Origin: Ailanthus altissimus
Taxonomy: Eukaryota; Streptophyta; Magnoliopsida; Sapindales; Simaroubaceae
Direction of reading: 5' to 3'
Length of the DNA stretch: 64,000 bases
Assembly (NCBI GenBank): GCA_946807835.1
Contig: OX327700.1
Coordinates: forward strand, 22,418,001 to 22,482,000
Each line of letters begins with the position of its first letter. Position 1 is the stretch's first letter. A program made the translations under genes and the position numbers. Shown here in pieces: positions 27,201 to 39,559 of the stretch. A model generated the notes under the pieces. The model was not told the DNA's origin. It ran no database searches and saw nothing but the letters and a program-made list of their open reading frames with translations.

Positions 27201-27761
27201 CCATGCTTGATATAAGGTTTCACTGTCTTTTTGGGAGAATGAGGAAATTTGTCTTTTCAGGCCATTAGTTTTGTGTTGTGGGAAGTATTTATTGAAAAAT
27301 GCTTGGGTCAAATCTGCCCAAGTTCCTATAGACCTCGGCCTCAAAGAGTATAGCCAACTCTTTGCTTTGTCTTTCAAAGAAAAAGGGAAAAATTTAAGCC
27401 TAACAGTGTCTATGGCTTCAGGTTGGCTATGGAAGGTGGCAATTACCTCTTCAAATTCCCTAACATGTACATAAGGATTTTCACTATCTAGACCATGAAA
27501 AGTGGGAAGAAGTTGTATCATTCCAGGTTTAAAATCCGAATGTGGTATGTTAGGTGGAAATATAATGCATGATGGTGTGGCTGTGCGAGTAGGATGTAAG
27601 TAATCTTTGAGAGTTCTAACGGGGTTTTCTTCGTGTTGGCTCATTGTGTTAGAATTACAAGATGAACTAGAAGGTGAATTCTCTTCACTTACAAATTGTG
27701 GGAGTGGTTCTAGTTCTAGTTCTCTCACAAATCTTCCTCGTTTGTCTCTAGGTCGATGCAT
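24216..27761 (-). pseudogene. gag-pol: Athila-type gag-protease-reverse transcriptase frame (damaged)
   Basis: ATG at 27761 opens a 1181-codon frame. Gag (about residues 80-300) is followed by a zinc knuckle C-x2-C-x4-H-x4-C (313-326), a Ser/Gln-rich linker, a protease remnant, and reverse transcriptase (about 830-1110), with FMDD at 1027-1030. The protease keeps the late ILGRPFLATA motif (655-664), but the segment with the D-[ST]-G-type active site, normally before the LGLGE words, is absent: the frame jumps at residue 594/595 (near 25980) without a frameshift. In RNase H the first catalytic Asp position reads Asn (MCNA) and the frame ends seven codons later at 24216, after a deletion of about 4 bases. 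The element could therefore move only with proteins from elsewhere. Confidence 0.9.
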
Positions 27762-28540
27762 ACATCCTAATTTTTTTTTTTTTTTTTTAAGGAAAGAAAT
27801 GCTTAAGGAAAATTAAGAAGTGGAATAAACATAACAAGAAATAGAAATAAGTTAGGTGGTAAGACCAACCATGAAATATAAATACAATAACTAAACAAAA
27901 GACTATAAAGTACGGAAAAAAAAGTATAATAAATAAATAATAAAAAGAAAATACAATAAGTAAATAAATACAAGGTTAGGCGGTAGAACCGGCCATAAAA
28001 AGAAAATACAACATATTAACTAAAGAAAATAAATTGCAATAAATACGTAAAAGAAAATAAAAATAAAGTACAATAAAAAAAAAGTGAATAAATAAATAGA
28101 GTACAATAAGAAATAAAGAAACTAAGTTAGGCGGTAGAACCAGCCACAAAATAAAAAGAAAATGCAATAAATTAACTAAAGAAATAAAGTACAATAAATA
28201 AATAAAAGAAAGTGAACAAAGTTAGGCGGTAAAACCAGCCATTAAAAAAAAGTGCAATAAATAAACTAAAGAAAATAAAGTGCAATAAATAAATAAAAGA
28301 AAGTGAACGAAGTTAGGCGGTAAAACCAGCCATTAAGATAATATAAAATATAATAAATTAACTAAAGAAAACAAAATAAATTAGGTGGTAGAACCAACCA
28401 TGAATAATAAATAAATTACAACAAAGGAAATAAACTAAGAGTTTACAAAGAAAAGAAAATATACAAAGTTACCACTTTAGTATTTATAATCGCAACCGAC
28501 TTTCGCTTAGTGTGCTTCCCCGGCAACGGCGCCAAATTTT
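27762..28540 (-). other. Athila-type 5' leader with six hairpin repeats
   Basis: The leader between the PBS and gag is A/T-rich apart from six copies of a ~20-bp GC-richer motif, GGYGGT-AAR-ACC-R-RCC on the plus strand, at about 27854, 27978, 28130, 28224, 28315 and 28384. Each can fold into a 6-bp stem with one bulge. Such a leader array could serve in packaging, dimerisation or translation control of the genomic RNA; this is inference. Confidence 0.7.
28517..28534 (-). other. Primer-binding site for tRNA-Asp
   Basis: On the minus strand TGGCGCCGTTGCCGGGGA lies 6 nt from the LTR end and is complementary over 18 nt to the 3' end of plant tRNA-Asp(GTC) including CCA. This primer choice is typical for Athila/Tat elements. 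Confidence 0.92.
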
Positions 28541-30099
28541 TGTTTACGCTCAAAATATAACGCGGCTATCGCAGTATAGATTGAGGTGTCGATCCCACGA
28601 GGAAGCTCTTGGCAAAATAGGTTAGTGAAGTAAAATATTAAAGCAGTAGCAAAGGGTTAATTGATTTAAACGGATGAGATAGAATTGTCTATGAATTGAG
28701 GAAAATGTCTTATGATGATTTAAGCAAGGCTTTGAGAATCACAATTATGCTTTATAAATCTACTCTATACTTTGATTCGATATTTATAACTTAACTGAAA
28801 GTTTCACATCCCAAATAATCAATCGGAAGGTATGTAATATATAGCACATTTGATAACACATGTATTTGATTTAGTTAAACTCTTTGCAAGCATTAACACA
28901 CATCATGTTATTTATACAAGTTATCTAAGATCGACAATATATCATTTTGACAATATTGCAGTAAAAGATTAACTTGAATATCAAACATTTATTGCCTTTA
29001 CATGTTATCCAAGATCGACAATATATCAAATTGACAATACTGCAGTAAAAGATTAACATATAAAACAATATAACCAGTAACAATTATAAATCAACATGAA
29101 TCACATAAGAAAAGCATGACTGAACATATATGAGACATGAGAATTATAACCTCTGGATTATAGAAAATAAAATAGATAAGAGTTTAATCAAAACCAAACT
29201 TACAACATTTATAGCTCTTGACACCGAATCAAAGCATGGAAGTAGATTTACTACACATAAAAGTTCATCTCTTAGCCTTGCTAGAAACTCTAGCCTAAAT
29301 TACAATACATGTTAATGAGAATAAAAGAAGAGAGAAAATTTTTTTCTATTAAAAACGTCCTAAGGGTCTCCTTATATAGGCAATGAATGGACATATGTCA
29401 TGGATGACATCAATCTTCAATAGTTTTAAGCCAATAACTCGTGTATCCACTTGCAGCACATTTTTGATAATGTAAATGATCAATTCAGCTTCTGCAGCCG
29501 ACATGAAAGTTGTATAATTTTGACTCTTCTTTCCATAGGCACTAATTTCATGCAAATTGGATGAGTATCCAATGAGATATGAGCAAAATTTCAAAGATAC
29601 ATCAGAATTCGGCCAACAACCATTTTACCCACTTGCAATGCGATTTGGTCCATGATAACGGCTGATTTGGACTTTACCATAAACATACGAGTTGTTGATA
29701 GTAAAGCCAGCAATTCACAGCTTCAAGAATTATACCAATTGAGTACGTATTTTGTGAGATACGGTCCAAATACGTGAATTGGGTCAAGCTGGGTAAGAGT
29801 TGTAGTCCGATTCTGTTGTATCTCAATTTTTGGCCCATAACATATTGGATTTGGCTTTTCCACTATTCTTCAAATTTGTGTAAGATTGAGTCATGTTGCA
29901 CCAGGTTCAAGAATTTCTTCATTTCGATTTCTACATTGAGAGTTATGTCCAGTTTACCTAAACCTGTCCAAATAACATTCATTAATCACAATTTAAGGAG
30001 AACACTTTATTTCAAGCTAAAAATACAAAAAACACTAAAATTAGTGACATTAAATGGTGATTGAATCTCTTAACAACATGCATTTTCATGTGTTCATCA
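28541..30099 (-). repeat. Athila-type 5' LTR
   Basis: 1559 bp, partner of 17851-19408, with TG..CA ends. Contains the promoter for genomic RNA. Confidence 0.93.
29371..29380 (-). promoter_or_regulatory. TATA box of the Athila-type 5' LTR
   Basis: CCTATATAAG on the minus strand is the best TATA box in the LTR and would place the transcription start near 29340, leaving about 0.8 kb of R-U5. An identical copy sits in the 3' LTR near 18681-18690. Confidence 0.65.
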
Positions 30100-30104
30100 C
30101 ATTC
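30100..30104. repeat. Target-site duplication CATTC, right
   Basis: Matches 17846-17850 exactly and joins the Athila-type element to the continuing copia solo LTR. Confidence 0.9.
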
Positions 30105-30425
30105 TAACTCTATAATCCTACCAAACCGTTATAGACTAGAATTGTCAACAATTCACTTCAAGGTGAGCTCTTCAATTAGATTGTTGAAGAACTTGTAAGA
30201 ATTTATAAAGCTACATTCATTAGATAAGTGTTCTTTATATTTTATTTTAAGTAATACAATTGCTCATCATTTATAAGTTGTTGTATAATAGTTATACTTG
30301 AACATATCTGTGATATATGTGGTTAAATTTGTTAAATTAGGTGTATATGTTCACATGCTTCCGCTGCATGTAGTAATTTTTTAAATTATGTATACACTCG
30401 TATGTCACACACTCGATTTCTAACA
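30105..30425 (+). repeat. Copia solo LTR, right part
   Basis: Continuation of 15783-17850 after the Athila-type insertion; ends CACTCGATTTCTAACA and is followed by TSD GTGCT (30426-30430). Confidence 0.8.
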
Positions 30426-30430
30426 GTGCT

Positions 30431-30623
30431 AACTCTTAGTCTTGCTCTATACTCTTTAGACCAGATCTGAACTCCTTCAGATCATACAATATCCATAACG
30501 TTATAAGCATAATATTATTTAATAATAAAATTAACAACTTTTATTCAAAATGTTTATTGTATAAATATTAAACAATTAATATTCATACAATATTAAAATG
30601 GCACGTAAGCACCAGCTCTAACA
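30431..30623 (-). repeat. Outer copia 3' LTR, right part
   Basis: The remaining 193 bp of the LTR begun at 13845. Its right end is GTAAGCACCAGCTCTAACA, followed by the polypurine tract (minus GCAAGTGAGAGTT, 30624-30636). Confidence 0.8.
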
Positions 30624-33407
30624 AACTCTCACTTGCTATAGTGTCATTCGTATTGGTATCTCATACCAATATAATCCATGTGTCTCTCCAACGCTTTAGG
30701 AGTTAAGGCCTGAGTGGATTCGCTACGTTATTCATGAAATATTTTCTAGATGTTATTATATCTCTAGTAGTCAAGAACTTTCTAATTATGTGATATTCAA
30801 AGTCCACATGATCAGAATTCTAGTGTGTCATATGGCTTCTTGGCTTGAGCAATTATATCGTTATTATTATATTATAGTGGAATAGAATTCACTAAGCTTG
30901 AAACTATTCAAAACTCTGCAACTAACTTGAATATCCACAGAACTTTCTTTGCAAGTTTCTCAAGTCGCAACATATTATATCTCTAAGGCAGAATTAACTA
31001 TGAATTTCTAAATTGCACATTTCTAACTAGCTCTGGTACCAATGCGAAGAAACACATTATCAGATATAGATTTTCTACCATCTAAATCAAATGAAAAGTT
31101 TAAATATGTATATCCCTTCACCTATAAAAAACCTTTCTCAATTTAATTCAGACATTTATCATCTATACCTCTCAGGTATGTTAGATATATTTTATTGTTA
31201 TTTAATGGTTGTGACCTGGATCAAACCAATACCAGCTTATAACCCTTTTAGCTATCTAAATCCAGGTCTCGTACATAACATGACATGCATCAAGCTACAT
31301 GCATATGATATGATAGACACTCCAACCTTTTTATTTTCTTCTCGAGGATACTTCCTCCTAGAAAGATGAATGCCATAAATGAAAGGTAGATTAACTGTCT
31401 CACAGTAAATAAAGTTGTACTTTTTAAGGACTTGTCCATGTACAAAGATTGAGAGAGTCTCATCAACCTTCTAACTGTATCTCTTTAAAGCTTTATACCT
31501 AGTATACAGGAAGCCTCTCTCAAATCTATTTGGAGAAGTTCTTTACTCATATAACTCTGAGCTATTTGACTTACAACATACTAACTTTATTTCTAACATA
31601 AAGAACTAGTCAGATAATTATACTCCTATTATTCTTTTTAAGCATATATACTTTCCTTTTGTTCCTAATAAAATTAGACTTTTTGATTTTCTCATCAAAA
31701 CAAAGATTTCTGCATTGGAAAAAACTGCTTTAAGTCCATAAATGGACTTCTTCAGTTTGCACACTAGATTAGAAGTTAAGCTGGATGCAAAACTTTAGAC
31801 TATTTCGTGCATATTTCTTACTCGAGATATACATAATAAAACACTATCTTTCCGTTTACTGGCCAGACTTCAATATCATAATGTGTGGCAATAGCCAATA
31901 AAATTTGAATAGACTTTAGCATAGTTATTGGTGAAAAAATTTTCTCATAACCAATCATAGATATTTGAGTGTAACCATTTATCACCAGTTGGACCTTGAA
32001 GGTCTCTACCTTCATATAAGGCTCAAACTTTCGCTGTATAAACTTATTTACAACATATATGAATAATTCCTATAGGAAGCATAACTAAGTCTCAGACTTG
32101 ATTCTTATACAAAAAATCAATTTTAAATTTTATAACATCTTTCTTTTTTTCTAAATCAATGTCAAACATCACCCCTCTATAGGTTAAATAATTCTTTTCT
32201 TCAACTAAGAAAACACCAAGGGTACCTTTGGGTATCAAAATACCTAATTTGTGGCTTTGATATCCTTTCTGACCTATGACGAGAGTGTGTGAAAGGTATT
32301 TCACCTAATTGAACTTAAAATTTCACCATTGGTTTATATACATTCTGATTGACTTCATCAAATTCAATCATTCTACAATCCTATAACCCATAAGAAACCA
32401 TTTCTCCTGAGAGGTGGCATCATGAGCAATGAACACATTTTGTTTCTCTGGATCATAGAATAAGCATCCCATCGAATGCTTGGGATATCTAATGAACCGA
32501 TACGTATACCCATTGGGTACAAGTTTATCATGTTGCCTGACTTTTATGCAAGCAAAGCAACCTAAAGCCTTAACATACTTAATACTCGATTCCCTTTTAG
32601 TCTATATTTTATACAAAGTAAAAGGAGCGACTTTCGATAGAACTAAATTCAATAAGTGAGCAGCAGATACTAAAGGATAATCCCATAGACATTTTATAAC
32701 ATCAGTGAAGCTCAACATCAATTGGATCGTATCTAATAAAGTTTAATTCCTCATTTCTAAAACACTTTTGTGTTGAGGAGTATTTGGAGGATTATGTTGA
32801 ACAAGAACTGCATTCTTCTTTAAATAATTTGTGAATTTACTGTTTATATATAAACTGTCTCGATTTAATCAAAGGCATTCAATCTACATAAGGTTTTATT
32901 TCTTTACTTTCTTAGTTAGAATCTTTTGAACACTTCAAAAAATTTCGACTTATGTTTCCTAGACACACATGTACGTTTCATAACAAATCATTATAAAGAC
33001 AATGAAGTATCAAAAATTGCCCAAAATAGTATGATTAATTGGTCTAAATACATCACTATGTACCAGTTCTAATAAATCAGTAGCCTGATGTCCAACACCT
33101 ACACAAAGATTTGGTCATTTTTCCTTGAATTCAGAATTCATAAACTAGCCAACGTTCTACAATCAGAACAAGTATATAACCATCCTTAACTAGATGAGAT
33201 TATTGTCTCACGACTACATGACCTAATCTTATGTGCCACTATTTTTTATTATTCAAAGTTTCCGAACTACTATTTATTTTTAGTCAAGGTGTCTTAAATA
33301 GTAACACTTACTATTTTAAACCTTATCACAGTAGAAACACATTTCATTGTAACTATTCTCTATTTGTGATTCGGATATATTATTATTTTTCAGATGAGGC
33401 ACTATAC
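30624..33407 (-). pseudogene. Outer copia pol relic (RNase H, RT, integrase traces)
   Basis: Minus-strand copia pol, heavily decayed. The clearest piece (32015-31818) reads ETFKVQLVINGYTQ followed by FSPITMLKSIQILLAIATHYD, the N-terminal reverse transcriptase pattern with most residues recognisable. Around 30680-31600 are RNase H and RT traces parallel to 43256-44100 of the other minus copy, and 32092-33200 parallels its integrase region. Stops and shifts interrupt every domain. It is cut at 33407 by a plus-strand copia LTR. Confidence 0.75.
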
Positions 33408-34564
33408 TATTAAGGTATGTGCTTACGTGTCATCCCTATTTGTATGAATATTTATTTGATAATATTTATACAATATATATTTTATTAAATCACTAATACT
33501 TTCTAAATGATAATGATGCTTGTCACATTACAGACACTGTATAATTTGAAAGGGTTCATATCTAGTTTAAATGAGTTTAGACCGGTGCTGAGGGTTAGTA
33601 AAGTTGAGGGTTATAAATACCAATAGTTAGCACTGCTAAGAGTTAGCAGGTTATAAGAGTTAGCGAGATCTAAAGGGTTAGAACCTTGTCTATAATAGGA
33701 TAAAGACCTGAGTGTATGCTAGTAATAACATAGTTGCAATAGGTGCTAGAAAATATCTTTATGCAAGTATATTCTCAAACACTATGTTTCTGATCTATTT
33801 TCATCAATGCAGGTCTATCGGTCAATCTTTTATATACGTATCAGTGTATGTCTATTTCTATAGGGTACAGATGGTCATTCTTAGTTGACCGTGAACTTAG
33901 AGCTCGTATAGGCATACGGGTATTTAGTTATGACTGAGTACTGAACTAACTCATAAGAAACCCAATAGATATCCTATAAAATCGTCAATGGTAGGTCATC
34001 TCGAGTTGAGTAGAATATATGGTCCTTTAATCTGAGCTTTACGGTGGACTTGTGGGTGATCTACCATACATTGGTTCTACAGATGTCAGAGACCTTTTAT
34101 GGTCTGACCACTACGTATCGTTAGGTGTGGTCTGATACTCATGGAGTCCAGTACATAGATAGGGGATCTCTCAGCTCACATAGGTGGGTTGTATATCCGA
34201 TGCTTCGAGATTGTGTCTCAAAAAATCTTACGGCTATGAGAAACAAACCTAGGAAGGTAGTTTCCATAAGGTTGAACAATATAACAAAAATATTTATTTA
34301 TATTGTTGATCGAGATATGAATTTGGAGACAAGATTGGATGAGCACATAGAGATTTGAAGATGTTGATCTATATCTCCGCTCATCTAGGGTGTAAGTGAC
34401 GGAAGTATTATACGTATGCATTTTGACCTCAGCTTGTATAGTTTAATGCTTGATTTGTAATATCCATGACGTGAACGTACGACATCGATCATGGATTGGT
34501 GGAATAGTTCTATTTGACGAATCAGATGTAGACATAGGGAGTCCCGCATATGAAGTGTACTCGT
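33408..34564 (+). repeat. Plus-strand copia LTR inside the outer element, left part
   Basis: Begins TATTAAGGTATGTGCTTACG, parallel to 3428 and 15783, and is interrupted at 34565 by a gypsy-type solo LTR. It resumes at 37252 (TSD) and ends near 38360. Left terminus is degraded (TA for TG), and no TSD could be matched for the element as a whole. Confidence 0.75.
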
Positions 34565-37251
34565 TGTAATAACCAGTATCCATAATTGGCAAGAATAAGT
34601 ATTTATATACATATTTTATTTGTATGTGGGTGATACTTGATTTATGTATTATTATTAGTAGTGTTTATATAGGTTAAGGACATACTATTACTATTGAGTT
34701 TATTTGCAAAACTTTAGATTTATTTTAGGAACCAAATTATAATATTTTGAAAGTTTTGGGGGCAAATTTATAAATAAAAAAACAATTAGCCTCTTAGTAT
34801 AAAAATATACTTTTGAACCCTAATTCACTCTTTTGGGTCTAGCTATCCCTTCAGAGAGAGAGAGAAGAGAGAAATAGAGGGGAGAGAAAGAGAAGAAGAA
34901 GAAGAAATTAGAAATTTGAATTTTAAGAGGTATATCACAACTATTTCTCAATTTATTGGTGTTAATTAAGTTAATTTCTTTAATTTTTTATTTTTTAAAA
35001 TATGTATAATTGAGGATTTGATGTGTATTTTGTAAGATATTGTGGGAATTGATGATGATCTATGTAGATAGCTTGATAAATTATAATGAGTTGTAGAATT
35101 TCTACTTGATAGTCTCTTGATCTAGGAATTTTATAAATTGTTTTGATTCGATTCTGATTTCGAATTTTGAGTATATGAAATTAGACATGTTTAAGATCAT
35201 CTGAGACTTTGAATCGATTGAAAATTCTAGAAATTGAATTTGTAGTGAATTTATCAAAATGACCCTAAAATTCTAAAAATTTCCTGTGTGAACAGTATGA
35301 TACAGTGGCAAATAATTTTTGGTCCGCTGAATGATCTTCAAAAATTACGAATTTCTAGAATATCATAAGCTTATATGTCTAATATTATATACTCAGAATT
35401 GAGAATTTAGATCAATGTGGTTAAATTGTTATAATTTTTTAAACTGTATCAGCTCATTGCAGTATTTGATTAACAGATTTTCAAAGCTATAGAATAAAAT
35501 AGTTTTAAAATACTTTTGGCAGTGATTTTGAAGTGAAATATTTATCATGGATTTAGATACGTGTCAATTTCGGTGGTAGTTTTATAATTTTTTAGTTAGT
35601 ATATGATTTTATAAAATTAGGAGATTGAATACTGTTCAGTAAATATCTTGATCCTGTCAGGATAATAGTTTGGATTCGATGGTGTGTATGGAATGGTTGT
35701 GTAGGAATTTTGATATAATATTCATTTATGAGAAGGATATATGTGTCAAGAATTATATATTCTGATTTTGGAATAATTGAACATCATTTGATGTATTAGA
35801 AAATTTTGTTAAGTGTAAGTGGTCAGAATGACAGGTTTTGAGAAATCAAGCAATTAGACCAATTTGATGTGATAAATGCAATAAGTATAATTTTGTAAGT
35901 TGTTTAAATTATTTTGTGTGAATTGTGAGGCTTATGAAAGGATTAATCTCCATTGATAGGTTAAGGAGAATCAAGCCTTGTATCCGAAAGTGCCAAGAGG
36001 TAAGTATACTAAACTTTTTACTGAAATCACAATAAACATAGTAATTGTTTTGTATGATTTTGTAAATGTGGTTAGGAATATGTTTATGTTATGTCAAAGT
36101 ATATTTTGATATGAAATGTGAAGATATGTATTTATGAATGTGAGCATGGACATACATGTGTTTTTGAAAGTGAGCTTTCAAAGTGAAATGTGTTTAACAA
36201 AGAGAGCTTTTGAAGTGTAATATGTCCATGAGAAATATTTTGTGTTTTGAGGGTACTTGAACTCACTGTTAACTTAGTAGGCATTTTATGTGATTTGTGG
36301 AGCCTTTATGTGCGGCATTTCCTTCGGGATTGGTATATGTTATGTGTTCCGTATGTAGGGAGGATCTTATTGGTACCTAAAGGAAGAGTGAGTCATCACA
36401 TTCGTGTGGTGGTGTATTGGTGCATGTGAGAGGACTCACCGATGATCAGGGTGAGGGTTTGGCTTTTACCTTCGGGCATGAGCATTATATATGTGTGATT
36501 TAAAAACCTCACTTGTATTATTTCTCTCATACGATATGTCACCTACAAGTGACATTTAGCTCATTATGTGATATGTGATATGTGATATGTAAGTCCTACT
36601 AAGTAGTAGTTGAGTGATGGTATTCCTATTATATGTTTTGAAAGAATGTGTAAGCGCTTACATGACATGTGATTTGATAAGATTATGATTTTAATTTATC
36701 ACAGCATATCATACACATGCATTGTGTACATATATGTATTTGTATTTGATATATGAAAAACTAGTATGCTTACTGAGTTTTATACTCATTATAGTTTATG
36801 GTGATTTCAGGTAAATAAGGTACATATGTGCTTAGCGGATTTGGCAAGGCTTCTGCTGTTCCTTGGGTTCCCTAAGTTGCTAGGTTGCTGAGTGCTTCAT
36901 TTAGGGACACGTGGGATAAGATATTTGATTTGTCCCTATTGAATAAATACTTATATATTATTTTATTATGTGTGGTTGGATTTAGTTTAAGTTTCACCAA
37001 GTGTGGTTATGGATTGATTTTAAGTAAGAATTTGCAATGAATATATTTTGGGCTTCCAGTAACAAAGTTGCTACTGGTGACATAGTAAAGTGTTAATCTC
37101 TAAGAAAACTCTGCGTATCTCTGGTTTACTAATTGTCTCAGTCATAATTCAATTATTATAATTCTGAAAGAAATTAAAATGAATGTTTAAATATTATTAA
37201 ATGAGTGTAAGTTATGTCATGTATCAGATCTTTTGGGTCTGGGGTGTGACA
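34565..37251. mobile_element. 2.7-kb solo LTR, probably Ty3/gypsy
   Basis: Starts TGTAATAACCAG and ends GGTCTGGGGTGTGACA, flanked by CTCGT at 34560-34564 and 37252-37256. Removing it restores the copia LTR word (GTACTCGTTGTGCAC-like) seen uninterrupted near 4565. The terminal words resemble long LTRs of plant chromovirus elements. A (GA)n-rich stretch lies near 34854-34905. It has no coding content; a 60-codon frame at 36247-36429 is not convincing. Confidence 0.85.
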
Positions 37252-38360
37252 CTCGTTATGCACTGGGGCAACATACCGGATTGAATAGTTCAATCCAGTA
37301 AAATTCAACAAAGCAAAATATTTATTTCAAAAATTCTCGGGATGCACGCATGTTCGTACTTAAGTGTTAGGTATATTAATTTATTAACAATTATTGTTGA
37401 CTAATAAAATATGGACATGTGGTACATAATGAGCCTTCAGATAAATTGATTCGAGCGTTGGGTTTGGTGGAACCCATATCGAGTCAATAAAGGCATTTTG
37501 ATAATTTCACATATATGATTATTTAAGAGTTAAATAATCAAGATATTTTAATATTATAATATATTAAATAATGTATAACTCTACCATGGTTAAAAGTTAA
37601 CTAAAATTAAGTTAATGATTATTTAATTATTATATTATATTAAATATAAATATATTTTGATATTTATTTAAACTTGATGGACAAGTTTACTTGACCCAAC
37701 CATAGTTAAGAGTTAACTATGATTAGGTTAATTAAATATTATTTTAATTAAGATATTTGGTGGCCAAATATCTAACTTTACCATGGTCAATTATTGACTA
37801 CGGTTAGGTTAAGTGAATAAAGTTAATATATATATATATATAATGAGACAAATTTGAAGATAGTGTTTTTGTAATTGGTGGTCGGCCATTTTAGATGAGA
37901 GAATGAGAGAGTTTTATTTTTATGTTTTAAAAGTTAAAACTATATAGAGTTTTATTGATCATCTTTTTTCTTTTTAAAAAGCTACCATTGAAATACATTC
38001 AAGCTTTTGTTGTTGATCAATAGTTGATCAAAGTGAGAACAAATAGCTTGAAGGTTTAAAGTGTTGAACCTATTTGTTGGATTCAAGCTGTCATCTAGCT
38101 AATCAAACTCACTCTGCTGATCACTAGAACTACCATCGAATCGTACTTCCGACAGATTCCTAGTTTATTAGTTCAAAGGCTTCAGAAGTATAGATTTCTC
38201 AATTCTATTTTAATTTTGATTAAATGTAATTTAATTGTATTCATAATATATTTTAGACTTCCGCTGCGTATTTGATGTGTATATGTATGTATGTGATGCG
38301 TATGTATTATTTATGAACACAAATATCACATGTATACACTGTAGATTAATCGACACTTTC
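37252..38360 (+). repeat. Plus-strand copia LTR, right part
   Basis: Continuation of 33408-34564. The right end is approximate; a PBS-like TGGTATTGATTT (38368-38379) follows, degraded from the usual initiator-Met tRNA complement. Confidence 0.7.
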
Positions 38361-39500
38361 AAATCTCTGGTATTGATTTTGATTTTTTAAGTGTTGGATA
38401 AGTATGTGAATTGGCTCTAAAGTTCAAATGGTGCATTTCAAGTGCTGAAATGCAGGATTTGACTAATTGAGCTGCTAGAACACTGCAACATTTATGTCTA
38501 ACGTGCGGTGCTGGGGTTTCTAGACCCCAACGCTGCGGCATTCATACTTAGTGCCGTAGCGTTTGAGGGTTGGCGCCGCAGCACTAGGGGCTCTGCCCCT
38601 CAGCGTTGCAGCACTAAGAGCCCAGCGCCACAACATTGATACTGTACACTTAAAATTAATTTTTTAAAAAACATTGTTTAAAAAATTAAATAAATATGTG
38701 GGGGTTTATGAGATATAATGATAAGAGTTATTAGTCTGTATTATAAATTGAGATTATTTTTCTTTGTATTGGTAACCACAATAAAAGTCTTATTGGTAGG
38801 GGTTAGTTATACTTATACAAATAAATGAATGATCGAGAAATCACATTTTCATGTGATAGGAGCCAGTGTATTAAAATTTCTCTTAATCAGATTGAATTTT
38901 ATTACATTATGTGATAGTGTTTTAAAAGGTTCCGTCTTGTCAATACGGTGTTAAACCGGTCACATCAATCTTTTTCCAAGATCACTATAGTGTGAGGGAC
39001 TTGGTCGGTGTCATTCAGTTTATATCGGTTAAATATGAGATGAGGTAAATATATGCAAAAATATTATCCTAGATCGTTATAGTGTGCAGGTAATATCAGT
39101 AACATATATTTTTTAATTGACAAGTTAATCTAAAACACGCTTACTCTAGATCGCTGCATTGTGCAAATAAGGTATATTTAGGATCAGAATTAAGAGTTGT
39201 ATGAGATACAATTAGTAAGAGTTGTCTACTTTTTGAGTTTACAAAATTGCTACAGTGTGAGGCCTAAGTAAAATGCCAATGAGGTCCACTTCCTACTGTA
39301 TAGTTTAAAATAGTTTACACTGTCGTTATCCCATTCTAGATATTAAAGGGATTACATACACCAATGGGAGGGCATTTTAAATTAAAAATTATATAATTGT
39401 TATATCCATGATTTAAAACTTTTTATTAGCGATTTAATAATTTTATGTCCGCTGACAAATTTTATTTTATTTTGTTTTTATGAAGATATAATAGCATCTG
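38361..39500 (+). mobile_element. Plus-strand copia leader fragment
   Basis: PBS-proximal leader of the element whose LTR is at 33408-38360. It includes a GC-rich repeat patch (about 38490-38640) and four leader motifs near 38980, 39083, 39150 and 39246. It parallels 1-480 and stops about where gag would begin (TTTATGTCCGCTGAC, near 39445). The rest of the element is missing. Confidence 0.7.
38490..38640. repeat. GC-rich short repeats in the copia leader
   Basis: About five variants of a 13-15 bp word like AACGCTGCGGCATT or GCGCCGCAGCACTA in either register. The other minus-strand copia copy has a decayed equivalent at about 48060-48230. Much GC-richer than its surroundings. Confidence 0.6.
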
Positions 39501-39559
39501 TCAACCCATTAATGCGCATACTTGATGCACATTATTTTATTAGCGATGTAATCCGTCTA

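Larger units (their letters stand above)
17851..30099 (-). mobile_element. Athila-type Ty3/gypsy LTR retrotransposon with accessory ORFs
   Basis: A 12,249-bp element on the minus strand with two 1.56-kb LTRs (TG..CA) and TSD CATTC. In its own 5' to 3' order it has the 5' LTR (30099-28541), a PBS matching tRNA-Asp, a leader with six hairpin repeats, gag-pol (27761-22513, damaged), a Cys-cluster ORF (22264-21716, one internal stop), a LOG gene (21400-20753), 1.3 kb of non-coding DNA, a polypurine tract and the 3' LTR (19408-17851). tRNA-Asp PBS, long LTRs, protein order and a large space between pol and the 3' LTR fit the Athila/Tat clade. In that clade the space often holds an env-like ORF; here it holds the two accessory ORFs. 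About 18 substitutions and one 1-bp indel separate the LTRs, suggesting insertion within the last million years at usual plant rates. Confidence 0.92.

Noticed and set aside
36247..36429. 60-codon frame in the gypsy-type solo LTR
   Set aside because: Short, no domain, inside an LTR.
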